This document shows, one piece after another, positions 36,443 through 48,017 of a stretch of DNA of 64,000 nucleotides (positions are counted from its first letter, which is position 1; each line of letters starts with the position of its first letter). The DNA is taken from assembly GCA_033060915.1 (NCBI GenBank), contig CM065383.1, positions 13,122,501 to 13,186,500 on the forward strand, given 5' to 3'. The translations under genes and the position numbers were made by a program. This stretch comes from Euryodendron excelsum (taxonomy: Eukaryota > Streptophyta > Magnoliopsida > Ericales > Pentaphylacaceae). The notes under the pieces were generated by a model, which was not told the origin of the DNA, searched no databases, and worked only from the letters and a program-made list of their open reading frames with translations.

Positions 36443-38632
36443 ATGACGTCCAATCATTTGCTCATCTCTCTTCTCTTTGTAGCGTTACAAAAGATTCTCA
36501 CTGGAACTCAAATGTCCAGTTATATCATTTTCTTCCACAGCAATTCAACCACCTCTCGGCTTTCTCATGAAGCAGAGTGGCTGGAACACCGGATTTTTTA
36601 CACCTACGATGCATTACAAGGCATTGCGGCGAGGTTGACGGAGGAAGAAGCTCACTTCATTGCCAACGTTTCGGGAGTCACGGCCGTGTTGCAAGATGAA
36701 GCCACTGTGCAGCTTCACACTACCCACTCGCCAGAATTTCTGGGCCTCAACGCGAACCATGGCCTTTGGAAAGAGTTTAACTTTGGCGAAGGTGTTATAA
36801 TTGGCTTGGTGGACACTGGCATATGGCCAGAAGCCAAGAGCTTCAACGATGCCGGACTAGGGCCAGTGCCTGCTGGTTGGAAGGGGTCCTGCGAAGCTGG
36901 AGACGACTTCAACTCGAGTCTCTGCGACAGAAAACTGATTGGTGCCAGATACTTCAACACGGGGCTTGAACACCTTAAATCTGATAAGGTGGTGATACAT
37001 TTTGATGACGATTACGAGTCGCCACGAGATGGAAGCGGCCATGGCACTCATACAGCTTCTACAGCCGCTGGTTCCCCTGTTGAGCATGCTGATCTTTTCG
37101 GTTTCGCAAAGGGCACTGCCAGAGGAATTGCACCCAAAGCAAGAGTGGCCATGTACAAGGCCTGTTATGGAAGGGGAGGCTGCTCCAATTCCAACATATT
37201 GGCTGCCATCGAAAGTGCAATAAAAGACGGAGTCCATATATTGTCACTCTCCATAAGCGGACCTGAAACTCCATATTATGAGAATATGATTGCTAGAGGT
37301 GGATTTGCGGCCATGGAGAGAGGGATCTTCGTAACCTGCGCTGGCAATGATGGTCCAAATCCTCATTCGGTGGTGAACACGGCCCCATGGTTAACTACTG
37401 TGGGTGCTGGATCCATTGACCGTTATTTTCCGGTCGATGTCGTGCTCGGGGATGGACAAGTTTACAGAGGTTCTTCACTCTATTCCTCAAATCTCCGAGG
37501 AACAAATGCTTCACCACTGGCCTACGTGGGTTTCTGTGACTCCTTGTTGATGCCTCCCTATGATCTTACTGGGAAGATTGTTGTTTGCTTCGAAGGTAAA
37601 ATTGACAATGCATTCATTGTACAAGCGGCAGGTGGGGTAGGGTTCATACAATTGAACTCTAAGCACAGAGGAGAGGAACTAATAGCTATTGGCTATCCGT
37701 TTCCTTCTGCGAGTGTTGGCGTAAAAGACGGAAAACAAATTACAAGTTACATAAACTCGACAGAGAACCCAGTTGGAAGATTTGTTTTTTCTACTGTAAC
37801 GAATCTAGAAAAAGGAGCGACAGCTCTTGCAAGCTTTTTCTGAAGGGATCCGAATCTAATAGTTCAAGAGATTTTCAAACTGGACCTTCTTGCCCCAGGG
37901 CTTAATATTTTTGCAGCTTTTAGTCCTGTTGTGGCTCCAACATCCTCTTCCTACGATTCAAGAAGGGCTAAATTCAACGTTCTGTTAGGCACATCAATGG
38001 CTTGCGCACATGTTGCCGGAGCTGCTGCCCTACTCCGCGCTACGCACCCCAGTTGGTCGCCAACTGCTATTAGATCGACTTTGATGACAATGGTTGGAAC
38101 TGCCAACAATGAAGGCCTACAAATCATCCAATATGAGGACTTGGAGCCTGCCACGACATTGGGTATTGGTTCTGGTCAAATCACTGAGCTAGCTGCATAT
38201 CTGGGGTTGATTTATGATGTTGATAGTAAGGATTACATCAATTTTCTTTGCAGTATGAATTACACGAAGGTGCAAATGAAATTGTTTATCCGCATGCCAA
38301 ATCCCTACTCAGGTTATGCTGGTTTACCTGGGAATTTGAGCTACCCATCGTTCTCAATAGTGTTCAGATCTGGCAGTAATGTTCAAGAGTTAAATAGAAC
38401 ACTTACGTGTGTTGGAGAGCTGTTGCCAGAAGTGTACCAAGTCAGTATTATTAATCCGGCAGCTGATAAGGTCCCAATAACAGTCGAACCTTAGCACCTA
38501 AATTTCAACAACGTTGGGGAGAAGCAATTGTACAAGATCAAATTTGAAACCAACGTCAATGTTTCCGAAAAGGTGACGTTCAGCTTCATCTTGTGGGCGA
38601 GTAAGAAACACCGTGTTCAAAGTCCCAACTAA
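36443..38632 (+). pseudogene. Subtilisin-like serine protease (SBT1-like), two in-frame stops
   Basis: One intronless frame of 729 sense and stop codons before the terminal TAA at 38630, the usual length for plant subtilases. These proteases are secreted and cut cell-wall or peptide substrates. The start MTSNHLLISLLFVAL looks like a signal peptide. Residues 26-95 are an I9 propeptide that seems shortened. Catalytic residues are Asp124 (GLVDTGIWPE), His200 (DGSGHGTHT), oxyanion Asn302 (CAGNDGPN, usually AGNSGP) and Ser518 (LLGTSMACAHVAG). A protease-associated domain lies about 330-440 and a fibronectin-like C-terminus after 620. Codon 467 is TGA (37841-37843) in the conserved FSSRGPN motif and codon 684 is TAG (38492-38494). 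The rest of the frame is well preserved, so the decay is recent, unless the stops are allelic. The protein to codon 466 lacks the catalytic Ser. Confidence 0.9.
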
Positions 38633-40420
38633 TGATCTTTCTTTTTGCAGTGGTTTGGTTGTTTATTGACTTGCTATAGAAAACAGTTGTGAATTTTGTG
38701 TATCCTCTATACGGAATTCACCCATTGCTCAATATATTATATGTATCAGTTTCTCAGTGTTTTTCACCATTCATTTTGTGACAGTTGAGTTTTGAATTGT
38801 AGTTATCTTTGTTTGGCGCGGCAATCCGCTGACCTTATTCTCATTTGGGCTTCAAGCCCATCCCTCTATAATTCCTATCCGTATAAGGTGTGTTACTCTT
38901 GGGCTTGAGCTAGTTGGGCTAATATGTGCAACCATGAGAAATAATGGGCAGATTGGCCCCAATACTTGCATCCACCCAGCACTGTCAGACTGCCTTGCTT
39001 CCTCTTTGTCAACAAAAGGAGGACCACAGCATTACCAATCTTAGGAGAAAAGCCACTGACACAGTTTTATTTAAAAGAAAAATGCGATTTAACCAATTAG
39101 GCTTTTATGGTTTCATTAAAGTTTTTTGTTCTTCACTTTTTTATCAACAAATAAACAAAACAAAACAAATTAATCCTTCAATCCCAGAATACAAAAAACC
39201 GCCTAATAGAGCAACAAATACAAATTTTGGTCCCCAATGGTGAAAATTTTACACAGCTAATAGATACAAGCATCTCCTTCCAGGAGTTCGAGTAGTTTTC
39301 CCAGCACATAGATGCCTTCCAATTGTTCTGCTGTGACAGTCTAAGGGCATTAGCCAGAAAAGAAGACCTCGTTGACGAGTTCGATCTTTCGGCCAAACAT
39401 CAATAATAAAATTACAGGGAGAGAGAAGCGGTGTGAATAAATCAGGCCAAAGAATTTTTCAGGACTGGAGAGGAAGAGGAGAAATTTGCATGGTCTTCTT
39501 CCGTGCTTCCTTGGAGGAGTTGGCGTCAAACTATCCTCAATCTCATGCATGCCATTGCTTCTTCCTCCATTACTCGTCAGACCATGCCCAACCCCAAATA
39601 GCAGAGGAAGAGCAGGTGCAGATGGAGATCATGCCATTATATATGTAGATGCCTTCCAAATTCCAATGGTGTTACACAAATTAAACTTTTACTTCTGATT
39701 TTTCAATGGAATTCATGGGTTTTACTGGTTGATGAGTAGGCGTGCAGATGGATGGAGATCACGAACCACAGATCATGGAAGCTCCCAAATATAATTAGAT
39801 TGAGGAGGTAACTCCACTAATTATGTATGTGGCTGTAGTATAGACTATAGAGACTCCGAATGTTGGTGTATTTAGGCTTGCATGACCAGATGATACAAAA
39901 TTAGTAGGCAAAGGTAATCTAATCTCGTACCTATATATACCATATGAAGTCAATTTATTAAAAGAAAAATTGTACGAGATCAGAGCCCGCGTGAATGCTT
40001 TTACACTAGCTTTCTTTCGTTCAGCTCTGTGCATGGCAGCAGGTGGCAAGAGCAAAGCCCTAAACTATCTAGCTGTTGTAAAAGACCTAATCTAGCTCTA
40101 TGGCAGACATAGCTGTTGTGAAACTAGCTTTAAGCCAATTGTGCTTATGTGCTTGTATGGACTATCGTATTCTGCACTTGTTACAGCTTCATCTGACAAT
40201 TCTGATCCAAGAACATAAAGAGTTACAAGGGAAGAATAGGTCCTAATTAAGGTAATTGTCTCACACCTGTTTGACATATATTCATCCATGGTTGGCACTG
40301 TCTTTGTCTCTCCCCCACTCAAAACTCTCTCATCATGCACTTGAGCAAATTATTGAGCAAATTAAGGAGTTGATTATACTTTCACCTTCTCAACTATACC
40401 TCAATAACACTTATCTTCTC

Positions 40421-40451
<31 letters not shown>

Positions 40452-42071
40452 CCTTACATTTATACCCATGAAATATCATATTTCTTTTCTGTGCTAACAC
40501 CATTCACGTGGAATAAGCAAATTGACAATTTTAAGCATTCTGTTATGTATTTTTGTATTTGAACAAGAAAAATTATATTCCAAATATGAGCTGGTGCATA
40601 TTGATTTTTTTTTTTTAATTTTTCATAATACAAACACTGATTTTATTGGACAACCGCAGCTATCTTTAGCAATTCTCTTGTTTCAAATTTCTCCTAAATA
40701 GCCAAGTCCATTTATTGTGAATGTAAAATTTCCATATCTTTTGAGAGTAATTTTATCCAACAATTTCTTTTATTTGATGCAATGGTAATTTTTCAAAAGG
40801 AAATCATTTTCCAATTATGTGTAAGTCACCTGAAATTTTTTTTTATCTATTTTCCTAATTAGATTTCTAATAAGAGGGTAATTTGATATATATCAATTTA
40901 GACTTTAAGGGGTGAAAGTGTAAAGCTTTTTAGTTTAACGGCCTTTCTCGAATTGTAGAAAGTGTCAAAATAGTGAATTCTTCACTTTTCAATACTTTGT
41001 AGTTTGTACAACAAAGTGGCTGGGAGAGTCAGAGTGGGGTTGGATGCTGGGGATGTTGGTGTGATGCCAGAGCGGGGCTGGTGGTAAGCGGCTGGCGAAG
41101 GTAGGGTTGTGGCAATAAGAAAACAGGGAAAAATAAGAGACTAAGAAAGAGAGGCAAAAGTAGACTGAGGAAGCAGGACGAGGAGTAAGTAAAAAAGGAG
41201 GAAGAAGATAGCGAACAAAGAGAAAAAGAAGAACAAAAGAGAGATTGGCTTCTCTCTCTAAACTCTTTTGCACTTAATTCCAACATTTGAACTGGCCTAA
41301 ACAAACATTAGAATTAAAGTTATCATTCCATTATTTGTTGATAGATCTTGGGAATGAAACAATACTGTACCCCAGTATCATTTAATCCTTAACCTAAAAA
41401 ACTTCATAGTTTAACCACTTAAAGTCTATACTGATGTCAAGTCACCCTTTTTGTCTGATATCTATTAGAAAAATTAATGGCTTGCACATGATTGAAAAAT
41501 TATGCAATTTTAACAAAATTACCATTGCATCAAAATAAAAGAAAATATGAAAATATTGTGGATAAGAAAACTTGTAAAAATTTGAATAGGCTTAATATTT
41601 TAGGAGGTTTAAATATATTATTTTTTAGTTTAAAGCAGTCAAGTGATACTGAATTATACTCTAGGAGATGAAAGTGTAATTAAGCCTTTAAATTATTAAA
41701 GCTGGTAAAGAAATTGATTATGTAGCTACTCTACATATTCGCTAAGAAGTATTATCCCTCAGTACCACACAATTATCTGCGGGGGACCCTACACATCTAC
41801 GTTAAAGCCAAAACTTAGGTCACATTACGTGCTTTGAATGCTGAAGAGTAAGTTTAGTCTCACCAAATAGTTATCGAGATTTAAACCCAAACTTAAACAA
41901 AAAAAAATTTAAATTTTTACCCATAAAACCAACCACGGTCTTTAAATTATTGAGGATGGGAATGGAATGCCCACAAAAGTTAAAAGCTGACAAATAGCAT
42001 AAGTTTCATCAAACCATTCTTTATTGTTTAGTCATAATAGTTTTGCATAGACATACATCCACAAACAAAAC
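38633..42071. other. Spacer, no gene supported
   Basis: Short frames at 38944-40340 on both strands have no recognisable domain. GGGCTTCAAGCCCA (38857-38870) is a near-perfect palindrome. Poly-A runs occur at 40426-40451. A GA/AAG-rich stretch at 41100-41260 gives low-complexity frames. I see nothing else to annotate. Confidence 0.45.
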
Positions 42072-42587
42072 TTATGGTTTTGTTCGCCTCTTTTCACATT
42101 TGTGTGGACAGTCACGCATACATGTTGCGTTATTTACATAACAAGCACCACAACAACAAATGTTTCCGATATCACATCCCGTGCAAAATCTACAACTAGT
42201 CATCGGGAAAAAAGCACTGTTACCAAGTATCCTAGCTTTGAAATCTAAAACTCCTCCAAGATCGTGTTCTCCTTCATTGTTGCCAACCTTGCTGAAAAAT
42301 AAAGAAAAAGAAAAATGAGATGCATGTAGAGATTAAGACCTTAGATATAAAGGTTAGAAGAAAAGAAATAATCACAATCTTCATCTTTTATTGAAATAGA
42401 TGCAATATTGAAATTCACCAATTACAACAAAAGCCAATGGAGAAGGGATGCTCTCATGGGATAAAAACAAATAGACAAAAAAAACGAGATATTACTATTG
42501 CAACTTACCTTCATGAAAAGCCAAGAGGGTGAGCAACACAAAACAGGAGAGAGCCAAGTGAGCTGTGACGTAATTTTTAGTTGCCAT
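42072..42587 (-). CDS. Small secreted cysteine-rich peptide, two exons
   Basis: Exon 1 starts with ATG at 42587 and encodes MATKNYVTAHLALSCFVLLT followed by LLAFHE, a clear signal peptide. A GTAAGT donor follows at 42508. The intron ends in TTTATTTTTCAG at 42292. Exon 2 (42291-42072) encodes an acidic spacer (KVGNNEGEHDLGG), then a C-terminal domain with ten cysteines: CxxCxxC, a CCCxxC cluster and three single Cys in CMRDCPHKCEKRR, ending KTKP-like and TAA. Secreted peptides of this kind serve as defence or signalling ligands, but I do not recognise the family. The canonical donor would leave the exons out of phase (299 nt in total). Using the GT four bases later (exon to 42505) gives 100 residues. 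Either that donor is used or a small indel has broken the gene. Confidence 0.65.
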
Positions 42588-42638
42588 GAAGATTTAAGAG
42601 GGGACTATTGTGGACTAGTAGCAATTAGCTACTTTGAG

Positions 42639-42645
42639 TTTTATA
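42639..42645 (-). promoter_or_regulatory. TATA box of the Cys-rich peptide gene
   Basis: TATAAAA on the minus strand, about 52 bases before the ATG, gives a short leader typical of small secreted-peptide genes. Confidence 0.55.
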
Positions 42646-42659
42646 GGCATTCAACTTTG

Positions 42660-42785
42660 GTAATAACCAAAAATCCATCAAATTTGGTAAAGCATTAAAT
42701 GTGACATCTCAAAAATTAGTAAAGCATAAAAGCCTCAAATTTGGTAAAGCATTAAATCCATCAAAATTTGCAAAGCATTAATTAC
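42660..42785. repeat. Short tandem motif upstream of the Cys-rich peptide gene
   Basis: The phrase (A)TCAAATTTGGTAAAGCATTAAAT recurs about four times, imperfectly, with TGACATCTCAAAAATTAGTAAAGCA variants. It lies directly upstream of the TATA box, so it may hold repeated regulatory sites or be simple sequence decay. Confidence 0.6.
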
Positions 42786-42959
42786 AATATCTCAAATTAA
42801 TTATGGATTGTATTTTCATAACACATTTGGATCCTGTCTAATCCCTTTAAAAAAATGCTATTTTTCAGAAAATTTGAAGGCTTTGTGCTTAACCTGCCTG
42901 GCTTCATTTTTGTCTTCGGAGAGTTTGTCTTTGTCCAGATAGACGATGATTGGGTCCAT

Positions 42960-43480
42960 CCAAGATGTTCCAACTGTTCAATTGCCAGGGCTTGATCCTT
43001 TTATTGAAATATGCTAAGGCTGGCTAGCGTCTCTACATAGATTGTTCTCTTCGAGCCTGATTTTAGGGCCGTCGCAAGCATTGCTAAGGCATTGGTATGA
43101 GTGTTGCTGTCGCGGCCAATCTGGTGGAGCCTATACTTGCTAAATTTGGACAGTAACTCTTTTGCTTTGACCAGGTACTGTGCCATTCTATCGTTCTTTG
43201 CTGCGTTCTCTCTTGTGGTCTGATTCACCACTAACTGGGAGTCTACGTAGATTATGATTTCGGCGATTTTGAGATCAATAACTCGACGCAGCCCAGCGAG
43301 TAGAGCCTCGTATTCTAACTAGTTGTTTGAAGTAATAAACTCCAGTTTGATGGCTTGCTCCAATGTCATAACGTCTGGTGTGATAAGGACTATCCCCGAT
43401 CCTGCCCTTGGTCATTGGATGCTTCATCAACGAACAATTTTCAATGATCATCATTTTTCCAAAGATCCAACGGGACGTGA
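42960..43480 (-). pseudogene. Tat-type second RNase H (aRNH) domain
   Basis: LFVDEASNDQGQDRG (about 43450) is the start of the second RNase H, usually LYVDGSSN..GSGAG. The end is at 43231-43001: NQTTRENAAKNDRMAQYLVK followed by LLSKFSKYRLHQIGRDSNTH and ALAMLATAL, with the conserved final Asp/His region. A stop and a shift lie between the two parts. This extra domain is known only from some plant Ty3 lineages. Confidence 0.85.
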
Positions 43481-43518
43481 TCATTTTGGAAGTCGGCAGG
43501 TGGTGTCAGGTTGTTTTC

Positions 43519-44000
43519 CTACAGCAATTCAATAGAGAATTCAGCAATAAAGTCAACTAATACATGCCCCTTGACTGCTGACCGTGGGTGGAACTTAATG
43601 TCGAATTCTCCCAACTCAACAGCCCACTTAGCTATTCTGCTAGGGAAACCAGCCCTTCTCAAGAGTGATTTTAGCTGGTGGTCCGTGAGAACGTTGATGG
43701 TGTGGGCCCTGAAGTAGTGCACCAATTTGTGCGACGCCACTACTAATGCAAGAGGTAGTTTCTCCAACGGTAGATACTTGTTTTCTGCTCCAAAAAGAGT
43801 TTTGCTAACATAGTAGACTGGCTTCTGTTGTCGATCTTGCTATTGGAGTAGTACAGTACTGACCGCATGCTCTAACACTGCTAGGTAGAGGAAAAGTTCA
43901 TCATGCTTCAATGGGATGCAAAGTAGGGGAGGCTGGCTCATATACTTATTCAAATTTGCCAAGGCTTTATCATATTCCTGAGTTCAGCTGAATCGCTCAT
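43519..44000 (-). pseudogene. Ty3/gypsy RNase H domain
   Basis: KPVYYVSKTLFGAENKYLPL, then ALVVASHKLVHYFRAH and NVLTDHQLKSLL, is the standard RNase H/connection region that follows RT. The Asp of TDHQ is kept. The frame is open from 43767 to 43519 and broken before that. Confidence 0.88.
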
Positions 44001-44259
44001 TTTTTTGAGAAGCTGAAAGAATGGTCAGCACTTGTCTGAAGATCGGCTGATGAATTTGTTGAGTGCCGCTACCATGCCAATCAACTTCTGTACTTCTTTG
44101 GCGTTCCTTGGAGCTTAGACTTTCTAAATAGCACTGACCTACTGTAGGTCTACCTCAATACCCCAATGAGTAACCAAGAATCCCAAGAACTTCCTCGAGC
44201 TAACCCCAAACACACACTTGGAGACATTAAGTCTCATTTTATATTGCTACAGAATGTTG

Positions 44260-45077
44260 AATACCGCTGTTAAGTTCTCCAAATGGTGACTGCCGAGCTT
44301 ATTTTTTACCACTACATCATCAATATAAACTTTCACGATGTTGCCAATGTGGTCTTTGAACATTTTAGTGACCAGACGATGATAGGTGGCACCGGTATTC
44401 TTGAGTCCAAAGCGCATTACCTTGTAGCAGAAGATGCCTCTTAAAGTTATGAAGACAGTCTTCTCTTAGTTGTCTTCATAGAGTGGGATCTGGTGATATC
44501 CAAGATAAGTATCCAAGAAACTCATTCTTTCAAAACCAACTGTTACATCTACCAATTGGTCAATCTTGGGCAGAAGGAAAGGATCATTGGGGTATGCCTT
44601 GTTCAGAACGATGAAATCGATACAAACTCTCCACTTGTCGTCCTTCTTTTTCACAACAACTGTGTTTGACAGCCAATGTGGGTAGTGGACTTCTCTAATT
44701 GCACCAGCATCAAGGAGCCTTTCAACTTCTTCTATAACAGCATCCACCTGTTACGTGGTTGCTCTCCTATCTTTTTGGACCACAAATCGGCACTATGGAT
44801 CCACGCTTAATTTATGGCAGGCAACCTTCGTATCGATCCCTAGCATGTCATAAGGAGTCCAAGCGAAGATCTCAATATAACTTGTCAGAAGCTCGATCAA
44901 GAAATGTTCTTCAACCTTGGATAGGGAAGCATTGATCACAAAGTACTTCTCCTTTTGCTGATCTATGTGGATTTTCTTCAAGTCCTCGATGGCTTTCTTC
45001 TCTGGTATCTGCCCAACGTCATCAATCGTGGGTGTATCCTCATGAAGCTCCACCATCTGTACTTTACCAGCTTTCAC
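44260..45077 (-). pseudogene. Ty3/gypsy reverse transcriptase
   Basis: 45077-44793 carries the segment before RT (ELLTSYIEIFAWTPYDMLGI). A stop follows VDP. 44747-44466 holds LLDAGAIREVHYPHWLSNTV, VVKKKDDKWRVCIDF and LPKIDQLVD. After a further stop comes GIFCYKVMRFGLKNTGATY and the catalytic YIDDVVVKN at about 44330-44300. It copies element RNA into DNA in intact relatives. Confidence 0.9.
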
Positions 45078-45239
45078 CTTTATTGCACATGCCGTAAGAA
45101 AACATTACTTAACGGTCACTTGGTCCCCTCTTATCTCTTACACCCCCTTTAGGGATGGGAATCGAATCAGCTGGTGGTAGGAAGATGGGATAGCCTTCAT
45201 GAGATGTAACCATGTTCAGCCTATGATTGCATTATATGG

Positions 45240-45620
45240 GAATGGTACGTTAACCACCAAAAATTCTGTATGCAGAGTAATTCCTCCTGTAATTATAGGA
45301 ATAGTTACCTTCCCAAGCGGCCAAACTAGGTCAGAACTGAACGTAATCAATGGATTAAGCGAGGGCTAGAGGTTGCCATCCTTCAACTCTAACTTCTTGA
45401 ATAGATCGTAGTACATAATCTCGAAGGAGCTCCCCTAGTCAATGAGCAGCCTCTTCACGTCACAACTTGCCATTTGCACAGTGACGACCAATGTATTATT
45501 GTTGGGGGACTGAACTCCCATGAGATCTTCATCTGTGAAAGTTATGGCCGCGGTATCACTGCCGACCTTGACCTTCTTATGCGGAGGGCCTATCTGCATC
45601 ACCTCCCTCGAGTGCAAGGC
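45240..45620 (-). pseudogene. Ty3/gypsy aspartic protease
   Basis: ITFTDEDLMGVQSPNNNTLV followed by VTVQMASCDVKRLLID, then a stop where the active site needs Asn/Thr, then GSSFEIMYYDLF. The element-type active site is D-x-G-S-S. Further residues (TEFLVVNVPFPYNAIIG-stop-TWL) complete the fold. Confidence 0.85.
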
Positions 45621-45649
45621 CTTTTGTATCTCGGCCCGGTATTTACGTC

Positions 45650-47340
45650 AGTCAACAGCTTCTGACTCTGCCGATCCATACAAGACATTGATCACCCAGA
45701 CCGGTTCGGCTCTGTATTCTTTTGCGGGGGGGCCTTCGGCCTCTGCTGCTCGGCCTCCCGTTTTGTTTTCTCTCTGTCAATGTACTAGTCAAGATGACCA
45801 GCCTTCGCCAGATCTTCCAGGTGGCTTTTGAGATGTCGGCGATTCTCCGTTTGGTGCCCCTTCTCCTTGTGATAGGAGTAGAATTTCCTTTGATCTCTGA
45901 CTGTAGGGTCTCCTCCCAACTTCGGGGGCTATTTGAAGAACGACTTGTCGTGAATTTGGGACAAGATTTTATAAATGGGATCTTTGAAGATAGTGTAGAC
46001 CCCATTATTTGCCTTTCTTGCCCCGATTGCTATTGTCTTCCTGTCGAAGCTTCTTTGCGTCCCGTCCATCCCTCTTCTCAGCAATAATGTTGACCTTCTC
46101 AGGGGTTAGCTGTGGTACATCTTCTTCCAATCTCACATACTGCTCAATTCTAGACATTAGCTCTTGCACCCTGAGGGCCAGCTTTTTTATTAAGGATTGT
46201 CGTAAGCGGTGCTCTCTGAGCAAGCTGATCTTGAACTGAATTACAGCCAGCTACTCACTGCACTTGTCAATCTCATTGTAGGCCTCCCAGTAGCGTTGCG
46301 CATAAGCTCGAAATCTTTCTCCATCATTTTTCTGTCAGGTAAGTAGGAAGTCTACCTCCCTAGGCTGCTTGTTGTTGGCTATGAATCGAGCAGTGAACAG
46401 CTCGGTAAGCTGTCTCCAGTTTGATACTGATTTGGATGGCAACTTGTTGAACCATCATACGACCACCTCTCCCAAACTAGATGGGAAAACTCAACACATC
46501 AAGGATTGATCTCCACTCCAGAGCATCATCATCTGCTTGTAGTGCCGGATGTGACTGATTGGATCAGCCTTTCCGTCATATGGTGTGAACTTCGATGGGG
46601 CGAACTTTCTCGAAGGTTGGCGGCACTCGATCTCCTCTATGAAAGGTGTGGATGCAATATGGTCCAGGGCTCTACTGACCATATTCTAGGTAGTACGTGC
46701 TTTAGGGAGCTGCTTTCTGCTATCAAGCTTTTCATTTAGCCACCTTTTTCATTCCTTCTGTTGCCAACTGATTCTAGCCCGATCTCCGTCCTGTGGTGTC
46801 TGGCTCCTCATGTGGTGCTAACCTCCTCGTCTTTCATTGTAGCGATTAGTACTGGAGGCATGGCTTCTAATAATGCGCACTGGCGTTGAGATTCTGCTTC
46901 TGGGATTTCGACTCCTCCTATCGTTGCGATGGCCCGGTGATCCTCCCCTAACTCGGTCATCTCTTCTGAAGATTGCGTCCCTCATCGCCTTGACTTGGGA
47001 AGTGAGTTTGGTAATCTCCTCGTCACATCACCGAAGTTCACGCTCAGCAACATGAAGCGAATGGTCACTGGGCACACGTCTACTGGAGAGCGAAGGGCCC
47101 AAGTCCTGGTGGTGATTTCTACGAACGTTTGGTCCCCGACGTAGTATAGGTCTCTCCATAACTCGTCTCATGCTTCCCGAAGGCTCCTAGTAGGAGACCA
47201 GGTCCCCAACCTCCTTGACCAACCTCAGTTGCTTCCTTTCGAAGTGGTTTGGTGGCCAGCACAATTGGTATTGTCATTACTGGAGGGAGTTTCGTTTCCT
47301 CGTCTAGTAGTGTGAACTCCTCTTTTCCCTAAGAAGTTGG
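45650..47340 (-). pseudogene. Ty3/gypsy gag
   Basis: Recognisable capsid words on the minus strand are FAPSKFTPYDGKADPISHIR (about 46620-46560), LPSKSVSNWRQLTELFTARF (46440-46385), QKNDGERFRAYAQRYWEAYN (about 46335-46275) and LMSRIEQYVRLEED (about 46150). A basic, RGRRPPRK-like tail lies around 45700. The N-terminal part (47340-46700) is frame-shifted. Confidence 0.8.
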
Positions 47341-47360
47341 TACCCATATTTGCTTAGACC

Positions 47361-47380
47361 TTCCTACAGACGGCGCTAAT
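47361..47380 (-). promoter_or_regulatory. Tat-type primer-binding site
   Basis: Minus strand ATTAGCGCCGTCTGTAGGAA directly inside the LTR. Intact Tat elements have a site of the form TGGCGCCGTCTGTGGGAA, so two or three bases have changed. Confidence 0.85.
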
Positions 47381-47382
47381 TA

Positions 47383-48017
47383 TAAGTGGGATTTTTGAGA
47401 ATGTCTAGTCGATCACTCGAACCAATATCAATGAGCACCAACTTACTGCGAGGAGACAAAGGAGTTAGAATGGGTCCACCCTCTTTGGGCCGATCACACT
47501 CCGACGATTAATTTAGTAATCTTAACTGAGAATTGAATGAAAATAAAGACAATGAATGCTTGAGAATCAATTTTCCATACCTTACTTCTTGAGGTTTCAG
47601 TGTTTATAATGTAATGTTCTTTGTTCAGCCTACTCTGGCAATCATGATCTATCTTATAAGCTCAAGCCGGCTAAAGTTGGCTGATCGGACGAAAATTCAC
47701 CTTTATCGCCATGCTCGAGTTCGACTGACCGAACATGAGCCATGTGTTCGCATGGTGTATCTCCTCCGCATCAAATGGTGAGACTTGTGCATTAAATGCT
47801 TTGATATCTCTCATAATTACCTCAATATTTTGGGCTTCGTAAGTCTTGTGGGATTGGACTGCTTTCAGCTATTTGGGCTTGACTTATAATAATTTCTGGA
47901 CTGTTTAATCGAAGTCAGGCTTGCCCTAGTGAACTGGGTTGTCCTCAGCCTAAGTAATCTGTTTGATTTAAGTTGGGCCTACCCTAATGGATTGGACTGG
48001 GATACATTTAACCCACA
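47383..48017 (-). repeat. Ty3/gypsy 5' LTR
   Basis: About 635 bp. On the minus strand it begins TGTGGGTTAAATG and carries AATCGTCGGAGTGTGATCGG and AAGAGGGTGGACCC near its end, typical of Tat LTR R/U5 regions. The matching 3' LTR is absent from the window. Confidence 0.8.

Larger units (their letters stand above)
42860..48017 (-). mobile_element. Ty3/gypsy retrotransposon of the Tat lineage, truncated
   Basis: Minus-strand order is 5' LTR (48017-47383), PBS, gag, protease, reverse transcriptase, RNase H and a second RNase H (aRNH), after which the element stops near 42.86 kb. Two RNase H domains in this order and a PBS of the GCGCCGTCTGT type are marks of the plant Tat lineage. Integrase and 3' LTR are missing, and every domain has stops, so it is dead. 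The truncation joins directly to the upstream region of the Cys-rich peptide gene. Confidence 0.9.

Noticed and set aside
36715..37274. Minus-strand frames inside the subtilase (up to 126 codons)
   Set aside because: They are shadows of the conserved sense coding sequence.
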